From the NCBI GenBank assembly GCA_003010405.1, contig PJLO01000007.1, forward strand, positions 1 to 64,000: 64,000 bases of DNA, written 5' to 3'. The DNA comes from Acidobacteriota bacterium (GTDB lineage: Bacteria > Acidobacteriota > Terriglobia > Terriglobales > Acidobacteriaceae). This document shows, piece by piece, positions 7,917 through 15,549 of this stretch (positions are counted from its first letter, which is position 1; each line of letters begins with the position of its first letter). Below the pieces are notes generated by a model. That model saw only the letters and a list, made by a program, of their open reading frames with translations, was not told the DNA's origin and made no database searches. A program made the position numbers and the translations under genes.

Positions 7917-8660
7917 CTAGAGCACCGCAAACAAATGCGGCAACACCTCGCCGGCCTTGCCCTGGAACACTCGGGTGAAGGCCTCGGCATTGGCCGGGTG
8001 CTCCGGCCCAACATAATAGGTGCGCACCACAGCGGAACCTCCCGTATAGCGCTCGTTAGCCCAATGCACGAAACTTGCCGCGGGTTGTACCACGCCGGAG
8101 GTTCCAACCACCAGCATCACGGTACAGCGGTGGAGTTCTTCGATGATGCGATCCATGTGAAAAGGCACTTCACCAAACCACACGATATTCGGACGGATGT
8201 GCCCTCCACATTCGCAGCGAAGCTGCTCGGCTTTGGTTTGACAGAAAATGCGTTTATCGGTGAAGGGCTCGCGGGTGCAACTGTCGCAGCACGATTGGAA
8301 GAGTTCCCCGTGCATGTGCACAAGGTTGCGCGATCCCGCCCGCTCATGCAGGTCATCCACGTTTTGCGTACACAGAAAATAGCGCTCACCGAGTTTGTGC
8401 TCCAGCTTCGCCAGGGCGGCGTGTGCGGGATTGGGCTCAGCGAGCAAAGCAGCTTTGCGGCGCATTGAATAAAAACGCCATACGCGTTCGGGATCGCGCT
8501 TCCAGCCGCCCGGGGAAGCTACATCTTCTACGCGCTCTCCTTCCCAGAGGCCACCTGCTCCACGGAATGTTGCCAATCCGCTCTCGGCGCTCACGCCAGC
8601 ACCGGTCAGCACGAAAACGTGGTCGTTCTCGCAAATTTCGATCTGCTTGGAATTACTCAT
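7917..8660 (-). CDS. cobB: NAD-dependent protein deacylase, sirtuin (CobB/SIRT5-like)
   Basis: A 247-residue sirtuin that removes acyl groups from lysine using NAD. The NAD-binding motif VLTGAGVSAESGLATFR lies at about 13-29, the TQNVDDLHERAG catalytic region with QNVD at about 99-102, and the catalytic His in HMHGEL. Four zinc cysteines are visible: two in CCDSC and two in the later CECGG, with further cysteines nearby. The Y-x-x-R motif in FYSMRRKA corresponds to the Tyr/Arg pair that reads negatively charged acyl groups in class III sirtuins, so desuccinylase/demalonylase activity is plausible. It starts at ATG 8660, divergent from the his operon leader. Confidence 0.93.
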   Translation of the reverse strand: MSNSKQIEICENDHVFVLTGAGVSAESGLATFRGAGGLWEGERVEDVASPGGWKRDPERVWRFYSMRRKAALLAEPNPAHAALAKLEHKLGERYFLCTQNVDDLHERAGSRNLVHMHGELFQSCCDSCTREPFTDKRIFCQTKAEQLRCECGGHIRPNIVWFGEVPFHMDRIIEELHRCTVMLVVGTSGVVQPAASFVHWANERYTGGSAVVRTYYVGPEHPANAEAFTRVFQGKAGEVLPHLFAVL

Positions 8661-8830
8661 TTTGCCCTCGCATTTTGGACTGTGCCTGGAGCAACACGGT
8701 TGCTATGGCAAAATTGAAGCCGGAGCAGCCTCATATCGTCAAGTCTGGCGGAACGCGACCTTACAGCGATTGCCAGCACCGAGCAAGGCGGAAAAGACCT
8801 AACGCCAGTGATGATTCCTGCTTTTTGCCG

Positions 8831-8860
8831 TTGACCGCAGCGCTACTCTCTATTTAGGAT
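8831..8860 (+). promoter_or_regulatory. Possible his operon promoter
   Basis: TTGACC (8831-8836) and TAGGAT (8855-8860) are separated by 18 bases and resemble -35 and -10 elements of a housekeeping sigma factor. If used, transcription would begin almost at the ATG of the leader peptide (8869), giving a nearly leaderless message. The same AGGA could instead act as a Shine-Dalgarno sequence nine bases before that ATG, which would place the promoter further upstream. The two readings exclude each other and sequence alone does not settle it. Confidence 0.3.
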
Positions 8861-8868
8861 TATCCCTA

Positions 8869-8946
8869 ATGATCACTCTGCTGCATCACCGCCATCACCA
8901 TCATCACCATACGGTGTGTCGGCGGAGGTGCGTGGATAATTTGTAA
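8869..8946 (+). CDS. hisL: his operon leader peptide (eight His codons)
   Basis: A 25-codon frame, ATG 8869 to TAA 8944-8946, reads [20 protein letters not shown] followed by CVDNL. Eight of nine consecutive codons (8884-8910) are histidine, mixing CAT and CAC. It is followed by an intrinsic terminator and then hisI, exactly as in enteric histidine attenuators, where ribosome stalling at His codons reports charged tRNA-His. Possible pairings support switching: CCGCC inside the His tract (8889-8893) with GGCGG (8921-8925), against GTCGGCGG (8918-8925) with CCGCTGGC (8970-8977). The peptide itself has no other known role. Confidence 0.88.
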   Translation: MITLLHHRHHHHHHTVCRRRCVDNL

Positions 8947-8967
8947 ACGGTAATCATCCAAGCACTG

Positions 8968-9005
8968 GCCCGCTGGCGCAAACCTACCCAGCGGGCTTTC
9001 TTTTT
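8968..9005 (+). terminator. his attenuator terminator
   Basis: GCCCGCTGG (8968-8976) and CCAGCGGGC (8988-8996) form a perfect nine-base-pair stem with an 11-base loop, followed by TTTCTTTTT. The left arm overlaps the segment 8970-8977 that could pair with 8918-8925 (eight pairs, two of them G-U), so terminator and antiterminator are mutually exclusive. An extra stem TGCGTGGAT (8929-8937) with ATCCAAGCA (8956-8964), one mismatch, lies between and may act as a pause structure. hisI starts 58 bases downstream. Confidence 0.88.
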
Positions 9006-9062
9006 GCTGCTGAGGCGGGTGAGTGCTCCAGAGAGACCAGTCAAGACAGGAGTAGGACAATA

Positions 9063-9410
9063 ATGCAGATCGATTTCGAGAAAATGGGAGGACTCGCTCC
9101 AGCCATCGTTCAGGATGCTGACAATGGCGAGGTTCTCATGGTGGGGTTCATGAACCAGGAAGCGCTCGATAAAACGCTTCAAACCGGCTACGTGACTTTT
9201 TACAGCCGAACCCGCAATAAGTTGTGGACCAAGGGCGAGACCAGCGGCAATCGGCTGCGGCTTACCTATGCCGCGACCGACTGCGATACGGACACAGTTC
9301 TGTGCAAAGTTCGCGTTGAAGGCGACGGCCTGGTCTGCCACGAAGGTACGCGCTCCTGCTTCACAAAACCTATGCCCTTTGCGGCAGTCTCGGAGGTCTC
9401 AAATGCCTAA
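9063..9410 (+). CDS. hisI: Phosphoribosyl-AMP cyclohydrolase
   Basis: A 115-residue stand-alone HisI that opens the adenine ring of phosphoribosyl-AMP in histidine synthesis. Family motifs are [18 protein letters not shown] (about 39-56), the Mg/Zn-binding DCDTDTVL (about 75-82) and CHEGTRSCF (about 97-105). The C-terminal HisE pyrophosphohydrolase domain seen in fused HisIE proteins is missing, and no hisE is in the operon, so that step must be encoded elsewhere. It is first in the operon rather than last, the more usual place, and overlaps hisG by eight bases. Confidence 0.95.
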   Translation: MQIDFEKMGGLAPAIVQDADNGEVLMVGFMNQEALDKTLQTGYVTFYSRTRNKLWTKGETSGNRLRLTYAATDCDTDTVLCKVRVEGDGLVCHEGTRSCFTKPMPFAAVSEVSNA

Positions 9411-10275
9411 AATCCGCCTCGGAATACCCAAGGGTTCGCTGCAGGACGCAACCATCGCACTATTTGCGGCCGCTGGATTCAAGATTTACGCTAATGGCCG
9501 CTCCTACTTTCCTTCCACGGACGATCCCGATCTGGAGTGCATGTTGATCCGCGCACAAGAAATGGCGCGCTATGTCGAGCAGGGCGTGTTGGACGCCGGA
9601 CTTACCGGTCTTGACTGGGTGCTTGAAAGCGGGCGCAAGGTCGAAGCCGTTTGCGACCTGATCTACTCCAAGCAAAGCCGCGCAGGCGTACGCTGGGTTC
9701 TGGCGGTGCCGGAAGATTCACCTGTGCGATGCGCTGAAGATCTTTCGGGCAAGATTATTGCGACCGAACTGGTAGAGGTAACAAAGAACTACTTCGCTTC
9801 CAAGAATGTTCCCGTGCAGGTGGACTTCAGCTGGGGCGCTACCGAAGTAAAGCCACCAATGCTGGCCGACGCCATCGTCGAAGTCACCGAAACAGGAAGT
9901 TCGCTTCGGGCCAATCGCCTGCGCATTGTGGAGACCGTACTGGAATCCAATACTCAGGTTATTGCCAACAAGAAGGCCTATGCCGATGAATGGAAGCGCC
10001 AGAAGATCGACAACATTGCCTTGATGTTGCAGGGCGCCATCGCCGCCCAGGGTCGCGTCGGACTGATGCTCAACGTTCAGCAGAGCGACCTGCAGTCAGT
10101 AATCGCTGTGCTGCCCGCACTCAACTCACCCACGATCTCCGCACTCAGCAACTCCGATTGGGTCGCCGTCAACACCATCCTGGAAGAAAGGATTGTTCGT
10201 GACGTCATTCCGCGCCTGAAAGCCGCTGGCGCTACCGGAATCGTCGAGTATCCGCTGAACAAGGTGGTGATGTAA
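9403..10275 (+). CDS. hisG: ATP phosphoribosyltransferase, long form
   Basis: A 290-residue HisG that joins ATP and PRPP in the first, feedback-controlled step of histidine synthesis. The ATG at 9403 is chosen because [14 protein letters not shown] is the normal family N-terminus and GGAGG lies six bases before it. An upstream in-frame start would only extend into hisI. Motifs include GLDWVLE and the PRPP-site region [20 protein letters not shown]. The C-terminal 75 residues correspond to the ACT-like histidine-binding domain of long-form HisG, so HisZ is not required. The stop codon TAA overlaps the ATG of hisD. Confidence 0.95.
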   Translation: MPKIRLGIPKGSLQDATIALFAAAGFKIYANGRSYFPSTDDPDLECMLIRAQEMARYVEQGVLDAGLTGLDWVLESGRKVEAVCDLIYSKQSRAGVRWVLAVPEDSPVRCAEDLSGKIIATELVEVTKNYFASKNVPVQVDFSWGATEVKPPMLADAIVEVTETGSSLRANRLRIVETVLESNTQVIANKKAYADEWKRQKIDNIALMLQGAIAAQGRVGLMLNVQQSDLQSVIAVLPALNSPTISALSNSDWVAVNTILEERIVRDVIPRLKAAGATGIVEYPLNKVVM

Positions 10276-11519
10276 TGAAGCTGCTCAGTGGCGAGGAGGC
10301 GGCGAAAGCCGTCCTCTCACTCGCTCATCGCTATGAGTCGTTTGATCCCGCCCTGGAAAGCACCGTCGCCGGGATCGTGAAGCACGTTCGCACCGGCGGC
10401 GACGCCGCACTGCTCGACTACGCACATAAGTTCGACGGACTTGCACAGGGTGCGTCCATGCGTGTCTCCGAACAGGAACTGCAGGCGGCAATTGGCATGG
10501 TGAGCGCCGATTTCATTCGGGCCATTGAGACAGCGGCAAAAAACATCCGCAACTTTGCCGAGTGGCAGCTTCCGCGACCCTGGTTTCGATCCATCCATCC
10601 GGGGTTGCGCGTTGGTCAGGCGATCCGCCCGCTGGAATCGGTAGGCTGCTACGCTCCCGGCGGACGTTATCCTCTACCCTCGACCGTGCTCATGACTGTT
10701 ATCCCCGCGCAGGTTGCGGGCGTACCTCGCATTGCCGTGGCCTCACCGCGTCCCGCGCCGGAGACATTGGCCGCAGCGGCCCTTATCGGAGTCACAGAGT
10801 TTTACCGCATAGGCGGCTCTCAGGCAATTGCCGCATTCGCCTACGGCACGGAAAGCATTCCGCGGGTCAATAAGATCGTTGGCCCCGGCAACATCTATGT
10901 CACCCTGGCCAAAAAGCAGGTCGCCTTTGATTGCGGTATCGACTTTCTTGCCGGGCCGACCGAGATTGTTTACTGCGCAACCGAAGGCAATGCGGAGTTC
11001 ATCGCCAGCGACCTGGTGGCGCAGGCGGAGCACGATCCGGAGGCGCTCTGCATCTTTGTGACTGCCAGCACTCGCCTTGCAAAGGCCGTGGTAAAACACG
11101 CTACGGACATGGCAAAGGACAACCCAATAGCAAAACAGTCGCTGGCCGCACGCGGGGTGGTCCTGGTTGCCAAGAGCCGGAAGCAGGCACTCGAATGGAC
11201 CAATGAACTCGGCGGAGAACACGTCAGCGTGCCTTCGGAAGACGTGTACGCGGTGAAGTGCGCAGGCTCGATTTTCCTGGGCGACTACACTGCACAGTCA
11301 CTGGGAGATTACGCCAGCGGTCCCAACCACACGCTGCCCACGGGCAATGTGGCGCGTTACCGTGGTGGACTTAATGTTATGGATTTCGTTCGCATCATCA
11401 CCATTCAGGAAGCGAACCGCAAGGGCCTGGAAAAGATTGCACCAACGGTCACGCTGCTGGCCGAAGCGGAGGGTTTGAAGGGCCACGCTGCGAGCGTGCG
11501 TGTGAGGTTGAAGAAATGA
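10275..11519 (+). CDS. hisD: Histidinol dehydrogenase
   Basis: A 414-residue HisD that catalyses the last two oxidations, histidinol to histidine, with NAD and a bound zinc. Visible signatures are YAPGGRYPLPSTVLMTVIPA, the family-specific KIVGPGNIYVTLAKKQV, QAEHDPEALCI and the zinc/substrate region SGPNHTLPTGNVARYRGGL. Length is close to that of other bacterial HisD proteins. Start and stop overlap the neighbours (TAATG with hisG, ATGA with hisC), which suggests translational coupling along the operon. Confidence 0.97.
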   Translation: MKLLSGEEAAKAVLSLAHRYESFDPALESTVAGIVKHVRTGGDAALLDYAHKFDGLAQGASMRVSEQELQAAIGMVSADFIRAIETAAKNIRNFAEWQLPRPWFRSIHPGLRVGQAIRPLESVGCYAPGGRYPLPSTVLMTVIPAQVAGVPRIAVASPRPAPETLAAAALIGVTEFYRIGGSQAIAAFAYGTESIPRVNKIVGPGNIYVTLAKKQVAFDCGIDFLAGPTEIVYCATEGNAEFIASDLVAQAEHDPEALCIFVTASTRLAKAVVKHATDMAKDNPIAKQSLAARGVVLVAKSRKQALEWTNELGGEHVSVPSEDVYAVKCAGSIFLGDYTAQSLGDYASGPNHTLPTGNVARYRGGLNVMDFVRIITIQEANRKGLEKIAPTVTLLAEAEGLKGHAASVRVRLKK

Positions 11520-12625
11520 GCACCAAATTGCGCGCCCGCCGCGCCGTAGAAACCATGAAGGAGTATCACCCGCCATTAGCAGGTCGTGACGGATTGCGCC
11601 TCGATTTCAATGAGAACGTCGATGGCTGCTCGCCTTGCGTTCTCAAAGTCCTGCACTCCCTCACCGCTGACACGCTCAATAAATATCCTGAGCGGGAACC
11701 CGGTGAGTGGGCCGTGGCTCAAAATCTCGGAGTAGAGCCCAGCCAGGTGCTGTTGACCAATGGCATGGATGAGGCGATTCACCTGCTTGCGGAAACCTAT
11801 CTGGAGCCGGGGGACGAGGCTCTAGTCGCCGTGCCCACGTTCAGCATGTATGAAATCTATGCACTGGCCACCGGAGCGACGGTTCGAACCGTGCAAGTAG
11901 GAGAAGCAATGCAATTTCCTGCGACTGAATTGCTGAACGCAATTACGCCGCAGACTCGGCTCATCTGCATTGCCAATCCCAATAATCCGACGGGAGCGAT
12001 CGCCTCTCGTGAGCAATTGCTTGCCATTCTGAATGCCGCGCCAGAGGCCGCCGTGTTGATCGACGAAGCCTACATTCACTTTGGCGGTGAAAGCCTCCTC
12101 GATCTGGTTGGCAGTATTGACAATCTGTTCGTTGGCCGCACTTTTTCCAAAGCGCACGGACTCGCAGGCTTCCGCCTTGGCGCACTGCTTGGCTCGGCTG
12201 CGCAACTCAAAATGGTGCGCCGCGTCGCTTCGCCTTACAACGTAAACGGTATTGCGCTCACTTGCCTTGCAGCCGCGCTCGATGACCGCGACTACATCGC
12301 CAGCTACATCGCCCAGGTACTCGAAGGCCGCAGCAGGCTGGAACGCTTCTACCGCGAGCAAGGCATTCCGTACTGGCCCTCGCAGGCGAACTTTGTCCTT
12401 GCCTACTTCGGTGATTTTCACCAGCAACTTGTTCAGGAGATGCGGCAGCGCGGCATACTCGTACGCAACCGCAATAGCGATCCCGGTTGCCAGGGCTGCG
12501 TACGAATTACGCTGGGCAATCGTTTGCAAACTCAACGCCTGTTGCGCGAACTTCCAGAGGCGCTCGCCGCTATCGGTTTCACGCCGCAACCCCGCCCCAC
12601 GCTCGTCGCCAAGGAGGCCAAATGA
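11516..12625 (+). CDS. hisC: Histidinol-phosphate aminotransferase
   Basis: A 369-residue class I/II PLP aminotransferase that converts imidazole acetol phosphate to histidinol phosphate. The N-terminal [14 protein letters not shown], the [10 protein letters not shown] motif, [12 protein letters not shown] and the PLP-lysine segment [13 protein letters not shown] are all present. Position in the operon supports HisC rather than another aminotransferase. It starts four bases inside hisD (ATGA) and ends in the same way at hisB. Confidence 0.96.
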   Translation: MSTKLRARRAVETMKEYHPPLAGRDGLRLDFNENVDGCSPCVLKVLHSLTADTLNKYPEREPGEWAVAQNLGVEPSQVLLTNGMDEAIHLLAETYLEPGDEALVAVPTFSMYEIYALATGATVRTVQVGEAMQFPATELLNAITPQTRLICIANPNNPTGAIASREQLLAILNAAPEAAVLIDEAYIHFGGESLLDLVGSIDNLFVGRTFSKAHGLAGFRLGALLGSAAQLKMVRRVASPYNVNGIALTCLAAALDDRDYIASYIAQVLEGRSRLERFYREQGIPYWPSQANFVLAYFGDFHQQLVQEMRQRGILVRNRNSDPGCQGCVRITLGNRLQTQRLLRELPEALAAIGFTPQPRPTLVAKEAK

Positions 12626-13233
12626 GCAAAACCGAGAAGACTCAGCCAAGAGGCACCGAGCTTGAACGCATCACAACGGAAACCCAAATCGCGATTGCGC
12701 TCAACATCGACGGAACCGGAATTTATAAAGTAGAGACGGGCATACGCTTCTTTGACCACATGCTGGAACTGTTTACCCGGCATGGCGGATTCGACCTGGC
12801 GCTGGCCTGTCGCGGCGATCTCGACGTCGATCAGCATCACACCGTGGAAGACGTAGGCATTGCCCTGGGAGAAGCGTTCGATCGCGCTCTCGGCGATAAA
12901 AAAGGAATTCTTCGCGCGGGATATTTCCTGATGCCAATGGATGAGACTCTCGGCATTGCCGCCGTAGATCTCTCCGGACGCGCCGCCTGCGTGGTTGATG
13001 CAAAAGTTCGCGTGCGTCTGGTGGGCGATCTTCAGAGCGAGTTGGTTTTCGATTTCTTTGAGGGGTTTGCGCGTGGAGCGCGCGCCAACGTTCACCTTAA
13101 GACCATGTATGGCCGCTCCAATCATCACAAGATTGAAGCGCTCTTCAAGGCTTTCGCGCGCGCTTTGCGTGTGGCCTGCAGCAAGGATCAACGGTTGGCA
13201 GAGATGCTGCCTTCGACTAAAGGGCTTTTGTAG
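12622..13233 (+). CDS. hisB: Imidazoleglycerol-phosphate dehydratase
   Basis: A 203-residue monofunctional HisB dehydratase without the histidinol-phosphatase domain of enteric HisB; a phosphatase must come from elsewhere. Metal-binding motifs are [12 protein letters not shown] (about 43-54) and [13 protein letters not shown] (about 72-84), plus [14 protein letters not shown] near the C-terminus. ATG 12622 is chosen because it overlaps the hisC stop (ATGA), follows AAGGAGG, and gives the normal family length. The acidic/basic first 15 residues are slightly long but not unusual. Confidence 0.96.
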   Translation: MSKTEKTQPRGTELERITTETQIAIALNIDGTGIYKVETGIRFFDHMLELFTRHGGFDLALACRGDLDVDQHHTVEDVGIALGEAFDRALGDKKGILRAGYFLMPMDETLGIAAVDLSGRAACVVDAKVRVRLVGDLQSELVFDFFEGFARGARANVHLKTMYGRSNHHKIEALFKAFARALRVACSKDQRLAEMLPSTKGLL

Positions 13234-13854
13234 ATGATCACTCTTATAGATTACAAAGCGGGCAACCTGACCAGCGTGCGCAAGGCTTTCACTCATCTCG
13301 GACAGGAGTCTGTGATCACCGACGATCCTGAGGTCGTGCGGAACGCGAAGGTTCTCGTGCTGCCGGGAGTCGGCCACTTCTGCACCACGGAGCGGCTTGC
13401 GGCAAGCGGCGTGCGCGATGCCGTGCTGGATGCAATTTCACGCGGCACTCCGTTCCTCGGCATCTGCGTCGGAATGCAATGGCAGTACGCGGGGTCAACG
13501 GAAGCACCGGAAACAAAAGGTCTGGGACTGTTCGAAGGTTCGTGTGAGCGTTTTCAGACCAAACTCAAGGTACCGCATGTCGGATGGAACCAAATTCAAC
13601 GCACTGTGGAGGGACAGAACTCTCGGCTGCTCGAAGGCGTGCCCGATGAGAGTTTCGTCTATTTCACGCACTCGTATCGCGCACCTGTCGTAGCCGGCGT
13701 CTGTGCCGTGACCGTCTACGATGAAATTTTTGCGTCCTGTGTTGAGCGGGACAATGTTTTCGGCGTTCAGTTTCATCCGGAAAAGTCCGGCGACACCGGT
13801 TTGCGCATTCTCAAGAATTTCTGTAACTACGCTGCCGAAAGGAGCGCGCGATGA
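13234..13854 (+). CDS. hisH: Imidazole glycerol phosphate synthase, glutaminase subunit
   Basis: A 206-residue class I glutamine amidotransferase that supplies ammonia to HisF. The N-terminus [18 protein letters not shown] and the nucleophile elbow FLGICVGMQ with the catalytic Cys are present, as is the His-Glu end of the triad in VQFHPEKSG. The start codon follows the hisB stop directly with no gap. The complex with HisF makes imidazole glycerol phosphate and AICAR, which feeds purine synthesis. Confidence 0.96.
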   Translation: MITLIDYKAGNLTSVRKAFTHLGQESVITDDPEVVRNAKVLVLPGVGHFCTTERLAASGVRDAVLDAISRGTPFLGICVGMQWQYAGSTEAPETKGLGLFEGSCERFQTKLKVPHVGWNQIQRTVEGQNSRLLEGVPDESFVYFTHSYRAPVVAGVCAVTVYDEIFASCVERDNVFGVQFHPEKSGDTGLRILKNFCNYAAERSAR

Positions 13855-14648
13855 GCATCGGAATTACCAAGCGGATCATCGCCTGTCTCGACGTGACCAA
13901 AGGCCGCGTCGTTAAGGGCGTGCAGTTTGTCGACCTCATCGACGCCGGAGATCCGGCTGAACTCGCGCATCTCCACGCAACCAGCGGCGCAGATGAAATC
14001 GTGCTTCTCGATATCACTGCCACAAGTGACGCCCGCCCCATCCTCATCGACGTGGTGCGGCGCACCGCTCGCCAGATTTTTGTCCCATTCACAGTGGGCG
14101 GCGGCGTACGATCTCTCGACGATGCTTCCGCGCTCTTCGACGCGGGTGCAGACAAGATCAGCATCAACTCCGCTGCCATCAAGAATCCCGGGCTTATCAC
14201 CGAAATCGCTGAGCGTTTTGGCTCGCAGGCGGTCATCGTCGCAATTGATGCCAAGCGCAAGACGGGTGCCGCGGTTTCGGCTGAAGGCACCATTCAGGCC
14301 GAGGCCTATCTCGCCGGGGGGCGCATTGCCACCGGACTCGATGCAGTCGAGTGGGCGCGTGAGGCCGAGTCGCGAGGCGCGGGAGAGATTTTGCTCACTT
14401 CGATGGACTGCGACGGAACCCGCGCGGGTTTCGACTGCCCGTTAACCGCAGCCGTGGCAAAAGCCGTAAATATCCCGGTCATTGCCAGTGGTGGCGCGGG
14501 TTCGGGTAATCATTTTGTGGACGTATTCAAGGCCGGATGCGCCGATGCCGCCCTTGCGGCTTCCATCTTCCATTTCGGCATTCACGATGTACGCGAACTG
14601 AAGTCGCAACTCCAGCGCGAAGGCATCCCGGTCAGGCTGCCTTGCTAG
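13851..14648 (+). CDS. hisF: Imidazole glycerol phosphate synthase, cyclase subunit
   Basis: A 265-residue (beta/alpha)8 barrel. The first strand [19 protein letters not shown] carries the catalytic Asp, the phosphate loops VGGGVRS and ASGGAGS are visible, and [12 protein letters not shown] carries the second catalytic Asp. The barrel is slightly longer than the 250-258 residues common in the family. It overlaps hisH by four bases. A 30-base gap separates it from hisA. Confidence 0.96.
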   Translation: MSIGITKRIIACLDVTKGRVVKGVQFVDLIDAGDPAELAHLHATSGADEIVLLDITATSDARPILIDVVRRTARQIFVPFTVGGGVRSLDDASALFDAGADKISINSAAIKNPGLITEIAERFGSQAVIVAIDAKRKTGAAVSAEGTIQAEAYLAGGRIATGLDAVEWAREAESRGAGEILLTSMDCDGTRAGFDCPLTAAVAKAVNIPVIASGGAGSGNHFVDVFKAGCADAALAASIFHFGIHDVRELKSQLQREGIPVRLPC

Positions 14649-14678
14649 ACGCTGCACGATTATTTCAGGAAGTGAAAA

Positions 14679-15353
14679 ATGCTTATTCCCTCAATTGATC
14701 TCATGGGCGGCAAAGTCGTCCAGCTTGTGCAGGGTGAAAAGAAAGCACTCGAATTCGACGACCTTCAGTACTGGATCGACCGCTTTCTACCCTACCCAAT
14801 GGTGCAGCTTATCGACCTCGATGCAGCCATGGGAAAGGGCGAAAACACTGCGCTCATTCATCATATTTGCCAGCATCTTCCGGTCCAGGTAGGCGGCGGA
14901 ATTCGTTCCGTTGAAGCCGCTTCGAAAATTCTGCAAGCCGGGGCCAAGAAGGTCATCATTGGCTCGGCTCTTCTGAAGAACGGTGCGGTGGATATCGAGA
15001 TGGCGAAGGCCTTTGCTCACTACGCCGCACCCGCGCGCCTGCTCTTCGCCGTCGATTCCCGCGGGGGCAAGGTCTCGATTAAGGGCTGGAAGGAGAGCAC
15101 CACGCTCACGCCGGAAGAAATGATGCGGCAGACCGGTGAATACTGCTCTGGATACCTCTACACCCACATTGATACCGAAGGCACGATGAGCGGCTTCCCC
15201 ATGCACGTGATTCCCGGGCTCAAGGCCGCTACGACTCGCAGGCTCATCGTAGCTGGGGGGATAAAGTCCATGGACGAAGTGAACCGGCTAGATGCCGAGG
15301 GCGTGGACGCCGTGGTAGGCATGGCTGTCTATACCGGCGCGCTAAAGGCATAG
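14679..15353 (+). CDS. hisA: ProFAR isomerase (HisA)
   Basis: A 224-residue (beta/alpha)8 isomerase converting ProFAR to PRFAR. Strand 1, MLIPSIDLMGGKVVQLVQG, holds the catalytic Asp, LPVQVGGGIRS is the phosphate site, and HIDTEGTMSGF holds the second catalytic Asp. It is somewhat shorter than the usual 240 residues. The divergent segment FDDLQYWIDRFLPYP replaces the common YGDDPVEVA-type loop. Position after hisF, where hisA often precedes hisF, fits the substrate order. A strong terminator follows. Confidence 0.93.
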   Translation: MLIPSIDLMGGKVVQLVQGEKKALEFDDLQYWIDRFLPYPMVQLIDLDAAMGKGENTALIHHICQHLPVQVGGGIRSVEAASKILQAGAKKVIIGSALLKNGAVDIEMAKAFAHYAAPARLLFAVDSRGGKVSIKGWKESTTLTPEEMMRQTGEYCSGYLYTHIDTEGTMSGFPMHVIPGLKAATTRRLIVAGGIKSMDEVNRLDAEGVDAVVGMAVYTGALKA

Positions 15354-15367
15354 CAATTAACCGATCC

Positions 15368-15401
15368 AGCCGCTGGGCAGAGCCCGGCGGCTCTTCATTT
15401 T
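15368..15401 (+). terminator. his operon terminator
   Basis: AGCCGCTGGGC (15368-15378) pairs with GCCCGGCGGCT (15382-15392) over 11 positions, one of them G-U, with a three-base AGA loop, followed by CTTCATTTT. It closes the histidine operon before sucA. Confidence 0.8.
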
Positions 15402-15549
15402 GCAAAATTCCAATTCCTGCGCTCAGCGTTGCGAATCCAATGGTAGAGCAGACCGCGTAGCGTGCGCCTTGCTTTTGGTACTCTATGCAGTGCTGCCAAG
15501 TGGTTTACCTCGGCAAAGTCCCGGAATTTTTCGCTGGGCGAGGAGAAAA

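Noticed and set aside
8423-8857. 144-codon plus-strand frame overlapping the sirtuin gene
   Set aside because: Antisense to a well-conserved sirtuin for most of its length; the remainder has no features.
8884-8910. Polyhistidine run resembling a cloned affinity tag
   Set aside because: It is embedded in native sequence with a terminator and hisI behind it; a leader peptide explains it, and CAT/CAC alternation with an interrupting CGC is natural.
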